Positions 7,283 through 16,946 of a stretch of DNA of 64,000 bases are shown here, one piece after another. Origin of the DNA: Agromyces aureus. GTDB lineage: Bacteria > Actinomycetota > Actinomycetes > Actinomycetales > Microbacteriaceae. The DNA lies in the NCBI RefSeq assembly GCF_001660485.1, contig NZ_CP013979.1, positions 3,348,001 to 3,412,000 on the forward strand. The letters are read 5' to 3'. The notes beneath the pieces are model-generated. The model did not search any database. It was given only the letters and a program-made list of their open reading frames with translations, and had not been told where the DNA came from. Numbering within the stretch: the first letter of the stretch is position 1; each line of letters opens with the position of its first letter. The position numbers were made by a program, and so were the translations under genes.

Positions 7283-10176
7283 GCCTCGTCCGGCTTCGTC
7301 GCGGTCTTGCGGACTGCGGGCTTCCGGGCAGCCGTGGTATTCGCCGCCGTCGTCTTCGCCGCCGTGGTCGTCTTCTTGGCCGCCGCGCTCGTCTTCGCCG
7401 CGGGCTTCGCGGCGGGCTTCTTCGCCGCGGGCTTCTTGGCCGCGGGCGCCTTCTTCGCCCGGGGCGCGGCCGGCCCCTTGTCGCGCTTGATCTGCAGCAG
7501 CTCGACGGCGCGTTCGAAGGTGATCTCCTCGACCGTCTCGGCGCGCGGGATCGTGGCGTTCGTCGTGCCGTCGGTGACGTACGGGCCGAAGCGGCCGTCC
7601 TTGACCTTGATCGGCTTGCCGCTCACCGGGTCTTCGGCGAACTCCTTGAGCGCGCTCGATGCGCGGCGCGCGCCGTACTTCGGCTGCGCGAGCAGTTCGA
7701 GCGCACCGGGGAGGTCGATGTCGAAGATCGCGTCCTCGCTGGGAAGGGTGCGGGTCTCGGCGCCCTTCTTCAGGTACGGGCCGTAGCGGCCGTTCTGCGC
7801 GGTGATCTCGTCGCCCGACTCGGGGTCGAGTCCGACGGTGCGCGGCAGGTCGAGCAGCTTGAGCGCGGTGTCGAGGTCGACCTCCTCGATCTGCATGCTC
7901 TTGAACAGCGATGCAGTGCGGGGCTTGACCGCGACGGGCTTCTTGGCCCCGCGCTTGGGCTTCGGGGCCTCGACGACCTCGCCGGTCTTCGGGTCGACGG
8001 ATGCCGCGGCATCCGTCTCGGGCTCGGGCTCGAGTTCGGTCACGTACGGGCCGAACCGGCCGTCCTTGACGACGACCTGCTTGCCGTTCTCGGGGTTCGC
8101 GCCGAGCTCGCGGTCGGTCTGCACGGGCGCGTCGATGAGCTCGCGCGCCTTGGCGGGCGTGAGCTCGTCGGGAGCGAGGTCCTGCGGCAGGTTCACGCGT
8201 CGCGGCGTCGCATCGGGACCGGCCTCGGGATCGACGGTCTCGAGGTAGGGGCCGTAGCGGCCGATGCGCAGCGTCACGCCGTCGCTGATCGGAATCGAGT
8301 TGATCTCGCGCGCATCGATGTCGCCGAGGTTGTCGACGACCTGGCGGAGGCCCCGGTGCGTCTCGTTGCCGAAGTAGAAGCCGTTGAGCCAGTCGACGCG
8401 GTCGGCCTCGCCCGCAGCGATGCGGTCGAGGTCGTCCTCCATCTCGGCGGTGAAGTCGAACTGCACGAGGTCGCCGAAGTGCTCCTCGAGCAGGCGCACG
8501 ACCGAGAAGGCGATCCAGCTCGGCACGAGGGCCTGGCCGCGCTGGGTGACGTACCCGCGGTCGAGGATCGTGGAGATGATCGAGGCGAACGTCGAGGGGC
8601 GGCCGATGCCGAGCTCCTCGAGCCGCTTCACGAGGCTGGCCTCCGTGTAACGGGGCAGCGGCGAGGTCTCGTGGCCCTTGGCCTCGAGCTCCTCGAGGGT
8701 GATCTCCTGACCCTCCTTCAGCGGCGGGAGCTTCGCCTCGCCCGACGCGTCGTCGGCGTTGCGGTCCTCGTCGCGGCTCTCTTCATAGGCCGCACGGAAG
8801 CCCGGGAAGGTGATGACCGTGCCGCTCGCGGTGAACTCGGCGATCGTGCCGCCGATCGCGGCGGTCGCGCCCTCGGGCGTCGCGGCGTCTGCGGCGGTCG
8901 GTCCGACCTCGATGGTCACGGTGGCCGTCTGGCCCTTGGCGTCGGCCATCTGCGAGGCGACCGTGCGCTTCCAGATGAGGTCGTACAGGTCGAACTCGCG
9001 TCCGCGGAGCGAACCCTTGAGCGACGGCGGGGTCCGGAACTCCTCGCCCGAGGGGCGGATCGCCTCGTGCGCCTCCTGCGCGTTCTTCGACTTGCCCGTG
9101 TACGTGCGGGGGGCGTCGGGCACTGAGTCGGCGCCGTACAGGGCGGTCGCCTGTGCACGGGCGGCGTCGATCGCCTGCTTCGAGAGCGAGACCGAGTCGG
9201 TTCGCATATAGGTGATGTAGCCATTCTCGTACAGCGACTGCGCGACGCGCATGGTGTCCTTCGCCGAGAGGCGCAGCTTGCGGCCGGCCTCCTGCTGCAG
9301 CGTCGACGTCGTGAACGGCGCCGACGGGCGGCGGGTCCACGGCTTCTGCTCGAGCTTCGAGACGACGCGGCGCACGCCGGGGGCCTTCAGCGCCTCGACG
9401 AGGGCACGGGCGGTGGCCTCGTCGAGCACGGCGGCCTTCGACTTCAGCTTGCCGAGGTCGTCGAAGTCGCGACCGACCGCGATGCGGTCGCCGCCGAGGC
9501 GCACGAGCTTCGCATCGAACGCCGAACCGGATGTCGCGGGCGCGAAGCGCCCCAAGAGGTCCCAGTACTCGGCCGAGACGAACGCGAGCCGCTCACGCTC
9601 GCGCTCGACGACGAGACGCGTCGCGGCGGACTGCACGCGGCCGGCCGAGAGACCGGGGCCGACCTTGCGCCACAGCACGGGCGAGACCTCGTAGCCGTAG
9701 AGGCGGTCGAGGATGCGCCGGGTCTCCTGGGCGTCGACGAGCGCGGTGTCGAGCTCGCGGGTGTTGTCCTTCGCCTTCTGGATCGCGTCCTTGGTGATCT
9801 CGTGGAAGACCATGCGCCGAACGGGGATCTTGGGCTTGAGCTCCTGCAGCAGGTGCCACGCGATGGCCTCGCCCTCGCGGTCCTCATCGGTTGCGAGCAG
9901 GAGTTCGTCGGCGTTCTTGAGGGCGCGCTTGAGTTCGGCGACCGTCTTCTTCTTCGAGTCGGACACCACGTAGTAGGGCTCGAAGCCGTTGTCGACGTCG
10001 ACCGAGAACTTGCCGAGGCCGCCCTTCTTGAGCTCGGGCGGAAGGTTCTTCGGCTCGATGAGGTCGCGGATGTGACCGACCGACGAGAGCACCTCGTACC
10101 CGTCGCCCAGATACTGGGCGATCGACTTCATCTTGGTCGGCGACTCGACGATGACCAGTTTCTTCGCGCCTGACAC
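7279..10176 (-). CDS. topA: DNA topoisomerase I
   Basis: This 965-residue type IA topoisomerase relaxes negative supercoils. The Toprim domain (residues about 5-125) contains VESPTK and DEDREGEAIAWH; the catalytic tyrosine is Tyr323 in YITYMRTDS. Four topo-C-type repeats with the pattern GRYGPY/DGRFGPYV follow, instead of Cys4 zinc ribbons, as in actinobacteria. The last 70 residues are a Lys/Ala/Thr/Pro-rich basic tail (repeats of AAKKP and AKTT), known in mycobacterial TopA to bind DNA and aid processivity. The start is GTG 10176, because AAGAGGAG stands 4 nt before it and the family begins with KKLVIVESPTK; longer in-frame upstream codons have no ribosome site. Confidence 0.96.
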   Translation of the reverse strand: MSGAKKLVIVESPTKMKSIAQYLGDGYEVLSSVGHIRDLIEPKNLPPELKKGGLGKFSVDVDNGFEPYYVVSDSKKKTVAELKRALKNADELLLATDEDREGEAIAWHLLQELKPKIPVRRMVFHEITKDAIQKAKDNTRELDTALVDAQETRRILDRLYGYEVSPVLWRKVGPGLSAGRVQSAATRLVVERERERLAFVSAEYWDLLGRFAPATSGSAFDAKLVRLGGDRIAVGRDFDDLGKLKSKAAVLDEATARALVEALKAPGVRRVVSKLEQKPWTRRPSAPFTTSTLQQEAGRKLRLSAKDTMRVAQSLYENGYITYMRTDSVSLSKQAIDAARAQATALYGADSVPDAPRTYTGKSKNAQEAHEAIRPSGEEFRTPPSLKGSLRGREFDLYDLIWKRTVASQMADAKGQTATVTIEVGPTAADAATPEGATAAIGGTIAEFTASGTVITFPGFRAAYEESRDEDRNADDASGEAKLPPLKEGQEITLEELEAKGHETSPLPRYTEASLVKRLEELGIGRPSTFASIISTILDRGYVTQRGQALVPSWIAFSVVRLLEEHFGDLVQFDFTAEMEDDLDRIAAGEADRVDWLNGFYFGNETHRGLRQVVDNLGDIDAREINSIPISDGVTLRIGRYGPYLETVDPEAGPDATPRRVNLPQDLAPDELTPAKARELIDAPVQTDRELGANPENGKQVVVKDGRFGPYVTELEPEPETDAAASVDPKTGEVVEAPKPKRGAKKPVAVKPRTASLFKSMQIEEVDLDTALKLLDLPRTVGLDPESGDEITAQNGRYGPYLKKGAETRTLPSEDAIFDIDLPGALELLAQPKYGARRASSALKEFAEDPVSGKPIKVKDGRFGPYVTDGTTNATIPRAETVEEITFERAVELLQIKRDKGPAAPRAKKAPAAKKPAAKKPAAKPAAKTSAAAKKTTTAAKTTAANTTAARKPAVRKTATKPDEA

Positions 10177-10384
10177 CAGACTCCTCTTATATGTTCCGTG
10201 ATGGAGATCGCACGCGGACCCGCGCCCCCGAGCGGTGTGCCGCCGAACGGCTTCGATCGCCGCCCGACAAGCCACACCATACACACACCGGCAGGGAGCG
10301 CACCGAATTCTCCCCCGCACGATCCGACTCGGGATGCCGCGTGGCAGCCCTTGCGATCCTGCGGCACGAGAGGAGAATCGAAGC

Positions 10385-10621
10385 ATGGAAACCTCTACCA
10401 CGAGCTCGTACACCGCGAAACTGATCGACGGTCCGCTCGAGGGCAAGACGGTAGCGACCGCCTTCCTCGAGACGGGCGAACCACGCCCTCGACTCGAGTT
10501 GAGCGGAGAGCACGGCAAGCGGTACGTCTACGGCCGCGCGGCCGGCCTGGAGTTCTCGTCGGAGAACGACGACCGGCCGTCGGCGGTCGAGTACCGCTTC
10601 CTCGAGACCGTCTTCGATTGA
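10385..10621 (+). CDS. Small conserved-looking protein of unknown function (78 aa)
   Basis: ATG 10385 follows AGGAG by about 10 nt and opens a 78-residue frame. The protein is acidic and predicted all-beta: LIDGPLEGKTVATAF, then two strands around LELSGEHGKRYVYGRAAG and a final VEYRFLETVFD. It has no signal peptide, membrane segment or cysteine. I do not recognise a family. It is expressed as a single gene between divergent topA and a strong hairpin at 10656-10688. Codon third positions are strongly G/C like real genes nearby, which supports coding. A start further upstream at 10235 would add a low-complexity stretch without a ribosome site. Confidence 0.6.
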   Translation: METSTTSSYTAKLIDGPLEGKTVATAFLETGEPRPRLELSGEHGKRYVYGRAAGLEFSSENDDRPSAVEYRFLETVFD

Positions 10622-10655
10622 TCGACGGACCGTTCCCGACTCGTCCTCGGGGGCG

Positions 10656-10688
10656 GTCCCCGCGGCGCGCACCGCCCGCCGCGGGGAC
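10656..10688 (+). terminator. Hairpin after the 78-aa gene
   Basis: An 11-bp perfect stem (GTCCCCGCGGC with its complement) closes an 11-nt loop, starting 35 nt after the stop. There is no T-run, as is common for actinobacterial terminators. Confidence 0.55.
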
Positions 10689-10700
10689 GACCGTCGGGCG

Positions 10701-10706
10701 TAGGCT
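10701..10706 (+). promoter_or_regulatory. Leaderless -10 box of VOC gene
   Basis: TAGGCT ends 6 nt before ATG 10713; no Shine-Dalgarno sequence is present. Confidence 0.5.
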
Positions 10707-10712
10707 CGCGCC

Positions 10713-11153
10713 ATGAGCGTTCTGCGCCTGGACAACATCGCCATCGTGGTCGCCGATCTCGACGCCGCGATCGCGTTCTTCGCCGAACTCGGCCTCGAGT
10801 TCGAGGATCGCGCTCGAATCGAGGGCGCCTGGGCCGATCGCACGGTCGGACTCGACGGCGTGCGGAGCGAGATCGCGATGATGCGAACGCCCGACGGGCG
10901 CAGTCGGCTCGAACTGACGCAGTATCACCACCCCGCGGCATCCGCCCCGGAACCCGCGATCCCGCCGTCGAACACGCTGGGACTGCACCGTCTCATGTTC
11001 GCCGTCGACGACCTCGACGACACGGTCGCGCGCCTCCGGCCGCACGGCGCCGAGGTGCTCGACGAGATCGTGGACTACGAGGATGTCTACCGGCTCTGCT
11101 ACCTGCGCGGGCCGGGCGGCATCATCGTCGCCCTCGCCGAGCAGGTCGGCTGA
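10713..11153 (+). CDS. VOC-superfamily (glyoxalase/dioxygenase-like) protein
   Basis: The 146-residue protein has the paired beta-alpha-beta-beta-beta modules of the vicinal oxygen chelate fold: LRLDNIAIVVADLDAAIAFFAELGLEF, ending SRLELTQYHHP, then a second module LGLHRLMFAVDDLDDTVARLRPHGAEVLDE ending YLRGPGGIIVALAEQ. Possible metal ligands are His/Glu at the strand ends (the final position of the second module is Ala rather than Glu), so a lyase or binding role cannot be chosen. It is probably cytoplasmic. It reads from a leaderless promoter and converges on the end of the Tad operon 25 bp away. Substrate unknown. Confidence 0.85.
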   Translation: MSVLRLDNIAIVVADLDAAIAFFAELGLEFEDRARIEGAWADRTVGLDGVRSEIAMMRTPDGRSRLELTQYHHPAASAPEPAIPPSNTLGLHRLMFAVDDLDDTVARLRPHGAEVLDEIVDYEDVYRLCYLRGPGGIIVALAEQVG

Positions 11154-11178
11154 CCCGACAGGCGCATCGCACCCCGCG

Positions 11179-11532
11179 TCACGGGCTGCCCGGCGGCCCG
11201 GCGCGCGCGGTCGCCTCGGCGTCCAGCCCGGGGATCCGGCCCGGCACCACGACGGTGACCGTGCTCACGGCCGCGGTGTCGACCGCGCACGAGACGAGTC
11301 GCGCGCCGTTGCGCTGCGCCATCCGGTCGGCGACCTCGCACGGCAGCCCGGAAATAGCCCCGGTCGCCGCATCTGCTGCGGCGAGCGCGGCCGCGTCGGC
11401 CGTCGCCGCCGCACGTCGGGCGTCGACATACCCCGCGACGACGCCGAGCGTGAGCGTCGTGAGCAGCACGATCGCCGCGATGAGGCCGACCGACACGATG
11501 GAGGCGGCACCGAGCTCGTCCGCTCGCCGCAT
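11179..11532 (-). CDS. TadE-like secretion-associated protein (Rv3654c type)
   Basis: This 117-residue protein begins with a short polar head, then one long hydrophobic helix (residues about 9-35, ASIVSVGLIAAIVLLTTLTLG) followed by an Ala-rich helical stretch DARRAAATADAAALAAADAA and a small extracytoplasmic domain with two cysteines. That is the plan of the minor pseudopilin-like proteins at the end of actinobacterial Tad loci (Rv3654c). ATG 11532 shares a base with the TadE stop (TGATG), so it is coupled to the preceding gene. It is the last gene of the Tad operon; role in pilus assembly or initiation is inferred from family and context. Confidence 0.82.
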   Translation of the reverse strand: MRRADELGAASIVSVGLIAAIVLLTTLTLGVVAGYVDARRAAATADAAALAAADAATGAISGLPCEVADRMAQRNGARLVSCAVDTAAVSTVTVVVPGRIPGLDAEATARAGPPGSP

Positions 11533-11840
11533 CACCGACCGCCCGACATGGCGCACGCCTCGCTCGTCAGGGTGATCGGCGCGAGCAGCCCTCCTCCCGA
11601 CGCCTGCAGCGTCACGCACGTGAACGTGCCGTCGTCGGCATGGGCGAGTTCGGCACCCCCGGCGATCCGGGACACGATGCCGGACGCGACGCCGACGCTC
11701 TCGCCCCGCCCGAGCGCGCGTGCGGCGGCGGCCGCGGCATCCGTGAGCCGCACCTGCACGGTCACGAGGTGCACCGATGCGAGGCAGATCGCGAGCACGA
11801 GCATGATCGCGGGCAGCGCGACGGCGAACTCCGCCGTCAC
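11532..11840 (-). CDS. tadE: TadE-family minor pilin
   Basis: The product (102 aa from GTG 11840) starts VTAEFAVALPAIMLVLAICLA, the N-terminal hydrophobic helix with Glu4 typical of TadE/pseudopilins, followed by a small domain with two Cys. GTG 11840 was chosen since GAGGAG lies 10 nt upstream and homologues begin at this point; ATG 11876 in frame would overlap the DUF4244 gene by 20 nt. The protein is thought to be processed and built into, or required for, the Flp-type pilus. It is coupled at its end to the following TadE-like gene. Confidence 0.82.
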   Translation of the reverse strand: MTAEFAVALPAIMLVLAICLASVHLVTVQVRLTDAAAAAARALGRGESVGVASGIVSRIAGGAELAHADDGTFTCVTLQASGGGLLAPITLTSEACAMSGGR

Positions 11841-11856
11841 GCTGCCCCGCTCCTCG

Positions 11857-12123
11857 TCAGCCGACCGTGAGGGCATTCCGCACGAGATCGGTGAGGATGC
11901 CGCGCACCTCGTCGCCGCGCAGGATGATGACGAGCAGCCCCGCGAAGCCGACGGCGGCCATCGTGGCGACGGCGTACTCGGCGGTCGCGGCACCTCCCTC
12001 GCCCGAGAGGGCGACGGCGAGTCGTCGGAGTACGCGGCGAGGCGCGGAGGGCCGGGACGGCGGCGCATCCGCCCCGATATCGCGAGCGGTGTCGTCGAGA
12101 GGGACGGCGGTGGAGACGGGCAT
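11857..12123 (-). CDS. DUF4244 protein, probable Flp-type major pilin
   Basis: The 88-residue product has a basic cytoplasmic leader (about 50 residues, ending RRLAVALSGEGGA), then TAEYAVATMAAVGFAGLLVIIL, a hydrophobic helix with the Glu-Tyr pair of Flp prepilins. DUF4244 proteins stand in the pilin position of actinobacterial Tad loci. ATG 12123 follows AAGGAACC. The prepilin peptidase needed for cleavage is not in this window. Small size, leader and place directly after the TadC-like gene make it the best candidate for the major pilus subunit; this is inference from context. Confidence 0.78.
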   Translation of the reverse strand: MPVSTAVPLDDTARDIGADAPPSRPSAPRRVLRRLAVALSGEGGAATAEYAVATMAAVGFAGLLVIILRGDEVRGILTDLVRNALTVG

Positions 12124-12181
12124 GGGTGGTTCCTTCCGTTGGGGCCGGGAATCCGGCGTCTGGCGGCACGACTGAGCGGGA

Positions 12182-13246
12182 TCACGCGGCACCGCCGAGG
12201 GTGCCCGTGACCACCGAGATGAGGAGGGGCGCGACCCCGAGCAGCACGAACGCGGGCAGCACGCAGAGTCCGAGCGGGAGCATGAGGCGCACGCCGAGTG
12301 CCGCCCCGCGGGTCGCGGCATCGGTGCGCGCGATGCGCCGGCCGCGATGCGCCTCGGCACGCAGGAGTTCGACGAGTGGGGCGCCGGCCCGCTCGGCGAG
12401 GCGCACGATCTCGTCGAGGCGAGCGGATGCCGCGGCACGGCGCCGGCCGTCATCGGCGACTCCGTGGCCGGCGAGCCCGTGCTCGGCGAGCGCGGCGGCG
12501 ACCACCGCCCGCGCGCGCTCGACCGAGGCCCCGCCGGCCATGCCGATCGCGAGGAGCTCGAGTTCGAGTCCGGCACCCTCGTCGAAATCGGCCGCACGAG
12601 CGGCCAGCGCACGGCTCCAACGGAACGCGATCCAGAGGAACCCGAGCCCGAGCGCGAGGCACGCGATGCCGATCGGGTTGCCGAACAGCACGCCCGCCGT
12701 ATCGAAGCCGAGCACCGAACCGAACCCGAGTGCCACGAGCGGCAGGGCGAGCACCAGACGAGCGCTGGCGGCCGGCCCGGCGAGCGAGGTGCGCACCTCG
12801 CGCCGCACCTGCGCCTCGTCGCGCATCGCGCCGGCGAGGTCGCGCAGGCTCGTGGTGAGCGGCGCACCCGACTCGCTCGCGACCTGCCACGCGGCACCGA
12901 GCACCGCCCATCCGGCGGCCTCTGGTCGAACGACGACTCCGCCGCCCGACGCGGTGGTCGGAGCGGCGACGGTTGCGATGGCCGTCGCGACGGGCTCACC
13001 TCGCCCGCCGGCATCTGCGGCGGCGACGAGCACCGGATCGGCTTCGCCGGCTTCCGACAGGTGCCTCCAGGCCGTCGGTGCCGGGACGCCGGCCGAGAGC
13101 AGCACGGCGAGCCGCTCGACGACGCCGGCGACGTGATCGACGCCGGCCGCGGCATCCGGTGCTTTGCGGAGCATCGGCACGCGCGAGCGCACGAACGCGA
13201 TGGCGCGGCCGATCATGCCGGGGCCGGCCGTGCTGGAGCCGATCAT
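12182..13246 (-). CDS. Type II secretion F-domain protein (TadB/TadC-like inner-membrane platform)
   Basis: The 354-residue protein carries the GspF-type pattern: VERLAVLLSAGVPAPTAWRHL near residue 45, a first domain ending in two hydrophobic helices (around 170-215), then a second set of helices with LAIGMAGGASVERARAVV and a C-terminal membrane pair (PLGLCVLPAFVLLGVAPLLISVV). Many actinobacteria have separate TadB and TadC genes of 190-280 residues; here one protein of this length seems to do both jobs. It would anchor the pilus machine in the membrane and couple to the TadA ATPase, whose stop codon overlaps this ATG. Confidence 0.86.
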   Translation of the reverse strand: MIGSSTAGPGMIGRAIAFVRSRVPMLRKAPDAAAGVDHVAGVVERLAVLLSAGVPAPTAWRHLSEAGEADPVLVAAADAGGRGEPVATAIATVAAPTTASGGGVVVRPEAAGWAVLGAAWQVASESGAPLTTSLRDLAGAMRDEAQVRREVRTSLAGPAASARLVLALPLVALGFGSVLGFDTAGVLFGNPIGIACLALGLGFLWIAFRWSRALAARAADFDEGAGLELELLAIGMAGGASVERARAVVAAALAEHGLAGHGVADDGRRRAAASARLDEIVRLAERAGAPLVELLRAEAHRGRRIARTDAATRGAALGVRLMLPLGLCVLPAFVLLGVAPLLISVVTGTLGGAA

Positions 13247-14400
13247 GCCGGAGCCCCGACGGGCACCACCGAGAGCGCACCGTCGGTGAGTCTCAGCTCA
13301 CCGATGCCGGCGACGCGGCGCCGCCCGTCGACGCGTTCGAGATGCACCACGAGGTCGAACGCACTCGAAGCCTGCCGCGCGACGACCTCGGCTGAGAGCC
13401 CGGCCGTCGAGCCGAGGGCCTCGAGCCGCGCGACGACGTCATCGAGCGAGTTCGCGTGCAGCGTTCCGGCTCCGCCGTCGTGGCCGGTGTTCAGCGCCGA
13501 GAGCAGTTCGCGCAGCTCGGGGCCACGGCACTCGCCGACCACGAGCCGGTCGGGGCGCATGCGCAGAGCCTCGCGCAGGAGCGCGTCGAGCCCGATGCGG
13601 CCGGAGCCCTCGATGTTCGGCTGCCTGGCCTCGAGCGAGACCACGTGCGGGTGCACGACCTGCAGCTCGGCGACGTCTTCGATCACGACGATGCGGTCGG
13701 CGGCGGGCGCCTCGGCGAGCAGCGCGGAGAGGAGCGTGGTCTTGCCCGCGCCGCCGGCGCCCGTGATGAGCAGGTTCTTGCGCGCGCGCACGGCCTCGCG
13801 GAGCGTGCGTTCGTGGTCGCCCGCGATCATGCCCGTGCGAGCGAGCCCCTCGAGGCGCAACCCGGCTGCCCTCGGGATGCGGATCGAGAGCAGCGTGCCC
13901 GTGGTCGACACGGGCGGCAGCACGGCATGAACCCGGATGCCGCGGCCGAGCCGCACATCGACGGCGGGCGTCGCCTCGTCGATGTGCCGACCGCCGCGTG
14001 CGATGAGCCGCACGGCGAGCGCGCGCACCTCGGCCTCGTCGGCCTGCCAGGTCGGGTCGTGTTCGGGGCCGGCACCACGGTCGACCCAGAGTCCGGCCGA
14101 CCCGTTGACGAAGAGGTCCGTGACGTCAGCGATCGCGTAGCCGGCGAGCGGCCCGAGAGCCTCGAGGTCGTGGGTGATCGGCGGCAGAGAGATCGCCGGC
14201 ACAGAGGTCGGCATCGGCATCGGCATGACCGGAGCGCCGGTCGACGGCAGCGTCGGGCGGCCGACGGCGTCGGGGCGCTCACCGGATTCCGGCAGCGGCG
14301 GCAGGGGCCGCAGCGGCGCGAACGGCTGCAACGGCGGCAACAGCGCTGGCGGACGCGACGGCTCCCACGACGGGGTGGCGACGAACGGTGCGACGGGCAT
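13243..14400 (-). CDS. tadA: Tad pilus assembly ATPase TadA/CpaF
   Basis: The 385-residue secretion ATPase starts with a Pro-rich segment (residues 5-60), followed by an N-terminal domain (ITHDLEALGPL, then TDLFVNGSAGLWVDRG) and a RecA-like core: Walker A GAGGAGKTT, Asp box VIEDVAEL, Walker B-like RPDRLVVGECRG and the His box TGHDGGAGTLHANS. It powers pilin polymerisation from the cytoplasm. ATG 14400 is preferred: TAGCGT stands 7 nt before it, and longer readings run into the 6C RNA terminator region. The septum-site (TadZ-like) gene often placed before tadA is missing. It heads the operon tadA-tadBC-DUF4244-tadE-tadE-like. Confidence 0.92.
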   Translation of the reverse strand: MPVAPFVATPSWEPSRPPALLPPLQPFAPLRPLPPLPESGERPDAVGRPTLPSTGAPVMPMPMPTSVPAISLPPITHDLEALGPLAGYAIADVTDLFVNGSAGLWVDRGAGPEHDPTWQADEAEVRALAVRLIARGGRHIDEATPAVDVRLGRGIRVHAVLPPVSTTGTLLSIRIPRAAGLRLEGLARTGMIAGDHERTLREAVRARKNLLITGAGGAGKTTLLSALLAEAPAADRIVVIEDVAELQVVHPHVVSLEARQPNIEGSGRIGLDALLREALRMRPDRLVVGECRGPELRELLSALNTGHDGGAGTLHANSLDDVVARLEALGSTAGLSAEVVARQASSAFDLVVHLERVDGRRRVAGIGELRLTDGALSVVPVGAPA

Positions 14401-14407
14401 GACGCCG

Positions 14408-14413
14408 ACGCTA
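14408..14413 (-). promoter_or_regulatory. Leaderless -10 box of tadA
   Basis: TAGCGT lies 7 nt before ATG 14400 and downstream of the 6C RNA terminator hairpin, so tadA seems to have its own promoter. Confidence 0.5.
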
Positions 14414-14464
14414 CGATCCTCGGCGGCTCCGGCGGCATCCGCTCGACGGCAGATATGGAAAGAG

Positions 14465-14490
14465 CCTCCCCCACACCGTTGTGGAGGAGG
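14465..14490 (-). terminator. Hairpin ending the 6C RNA unit
   Basis: On the minus strand CCTCC-t-CCACA pairs with TGTGG-g-GGAGG around a 4-nt loop and is followed by CTCTTTCC. It separates the small RNA from the tadA promoter. Confidence 0.5.
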
Positions 14491-14522
14491 ACTCGATCGT
14501 GCAGTGCCACTCGCGAGCGGCA

Positions 14523-14633
14523 CCCCTTAACGAAAGGGGGCGGCACCCATTGGGGGGAACAGGTGCCGCCTCGGCAGCACAAGGATTGGGGGGAATCACG
14601 AGTGCTGCAGGCCACGAAAACGAAGTTCGGGCG
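14523..14633 (-). ncRNA. 6C small RNA
   Basis: Read on the minus strand, two hairpins each show CCCCCC in the loop within identical ATT/TTCCCCCCAAT contexts. The first stem is GCAGCAC/GTGCTGC (14602-14608 with 14574-14580) with the C6 run at 14588-14593. The second is a 9-bp stem (14562-14570 with 14539-14547) with C6 at 14552-14557. A third short stem CCCCTT/AAGGGG (14534-14539 with 14523-14528) follows. This two-hairpin, two-C6 layout defines the actinobacterial 6C RNA (B11 in mycobacteria), a regulator that can base-pair its C-rich loops with G-rich leaders. In Mycobacterium tuberculosis this RNA also lies upstream of the Tad-type locus. The 5' end is predicted from the promoter; the 3' end could extend to the hairpin at 14465. 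Confidence 0.88.
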
Positions 14634-14639
14634 GTACTC

Positions 14640-14667
14640 AGCATAGGGCCTGCGAATGCATTCGCAA
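14640..14667 (-). promoter_or_regulatory. 6C RNA promoter with perfect 16-bp palindrome
   Basis: TTGCGA (14662-14667) and TATGCT (14640-14645) are spaced 16 bp apart and would start RNA near 14633. The perfect palindrome TGCGAATGCATTCGCA (14651-14666) covers the -35 box and spacer, the expected place for a repressor. Confidence 0.6.
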
Positions 14668-14863
14668 GTACTTTTGTCCTCATTTGTGCGGACACACAGA
14701 TTTCTCTGCGCAAAGGCACAGTAACGCTCGGTTCCCTACAAGCCAAGACCCATCGACGCACATCGTCATGCGTGAGTCGTGGGTCCCCCACGCGGCGGGT
14801 AGGGTGCTCTTGGGGCAGGCGACCCACCGATGATCCATATCGCGAAGGAGCGACTGAAGAACC

Positions 14864-16819
<1,956 letters not shown>

Positions 16820-16830
16820 GCGTCGACCAC

Positions 16831-16880
16831 GAACGACGGATGCCGCGGCGGGAGCGATCCCGCCGCGGCATCCGTCGTTC
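16831..16880 (+). terminator. 23-bp perfect hairpin after acs
   Basis: A 23-bp uninterrupted stem (16831-16853 with 16858-16880) closes a GCGA tetraloop 11 nt past the acs stop. Each arm contains the GGATGCCGCGG oligomer abundant in this genome. No T-run follows. It probably also helps stop transcripts from the convergent glycerophosphodiesterase gene. Confidence 0.75.
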
Positions 16881-16946
16881 CGGTGATGGGCCGACACCAT
16901 CGTGGCTCGCGCGATCCGGACCCCGCGGCGTCGCCCCGCGCGACGA

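Noticed and set aside
14465..14863. Small protein genes in the tadA-acs gap
   Set aside because: Open frames there cross the 6C RNA stems and lack ribosome sites; the RNA explains the structure.
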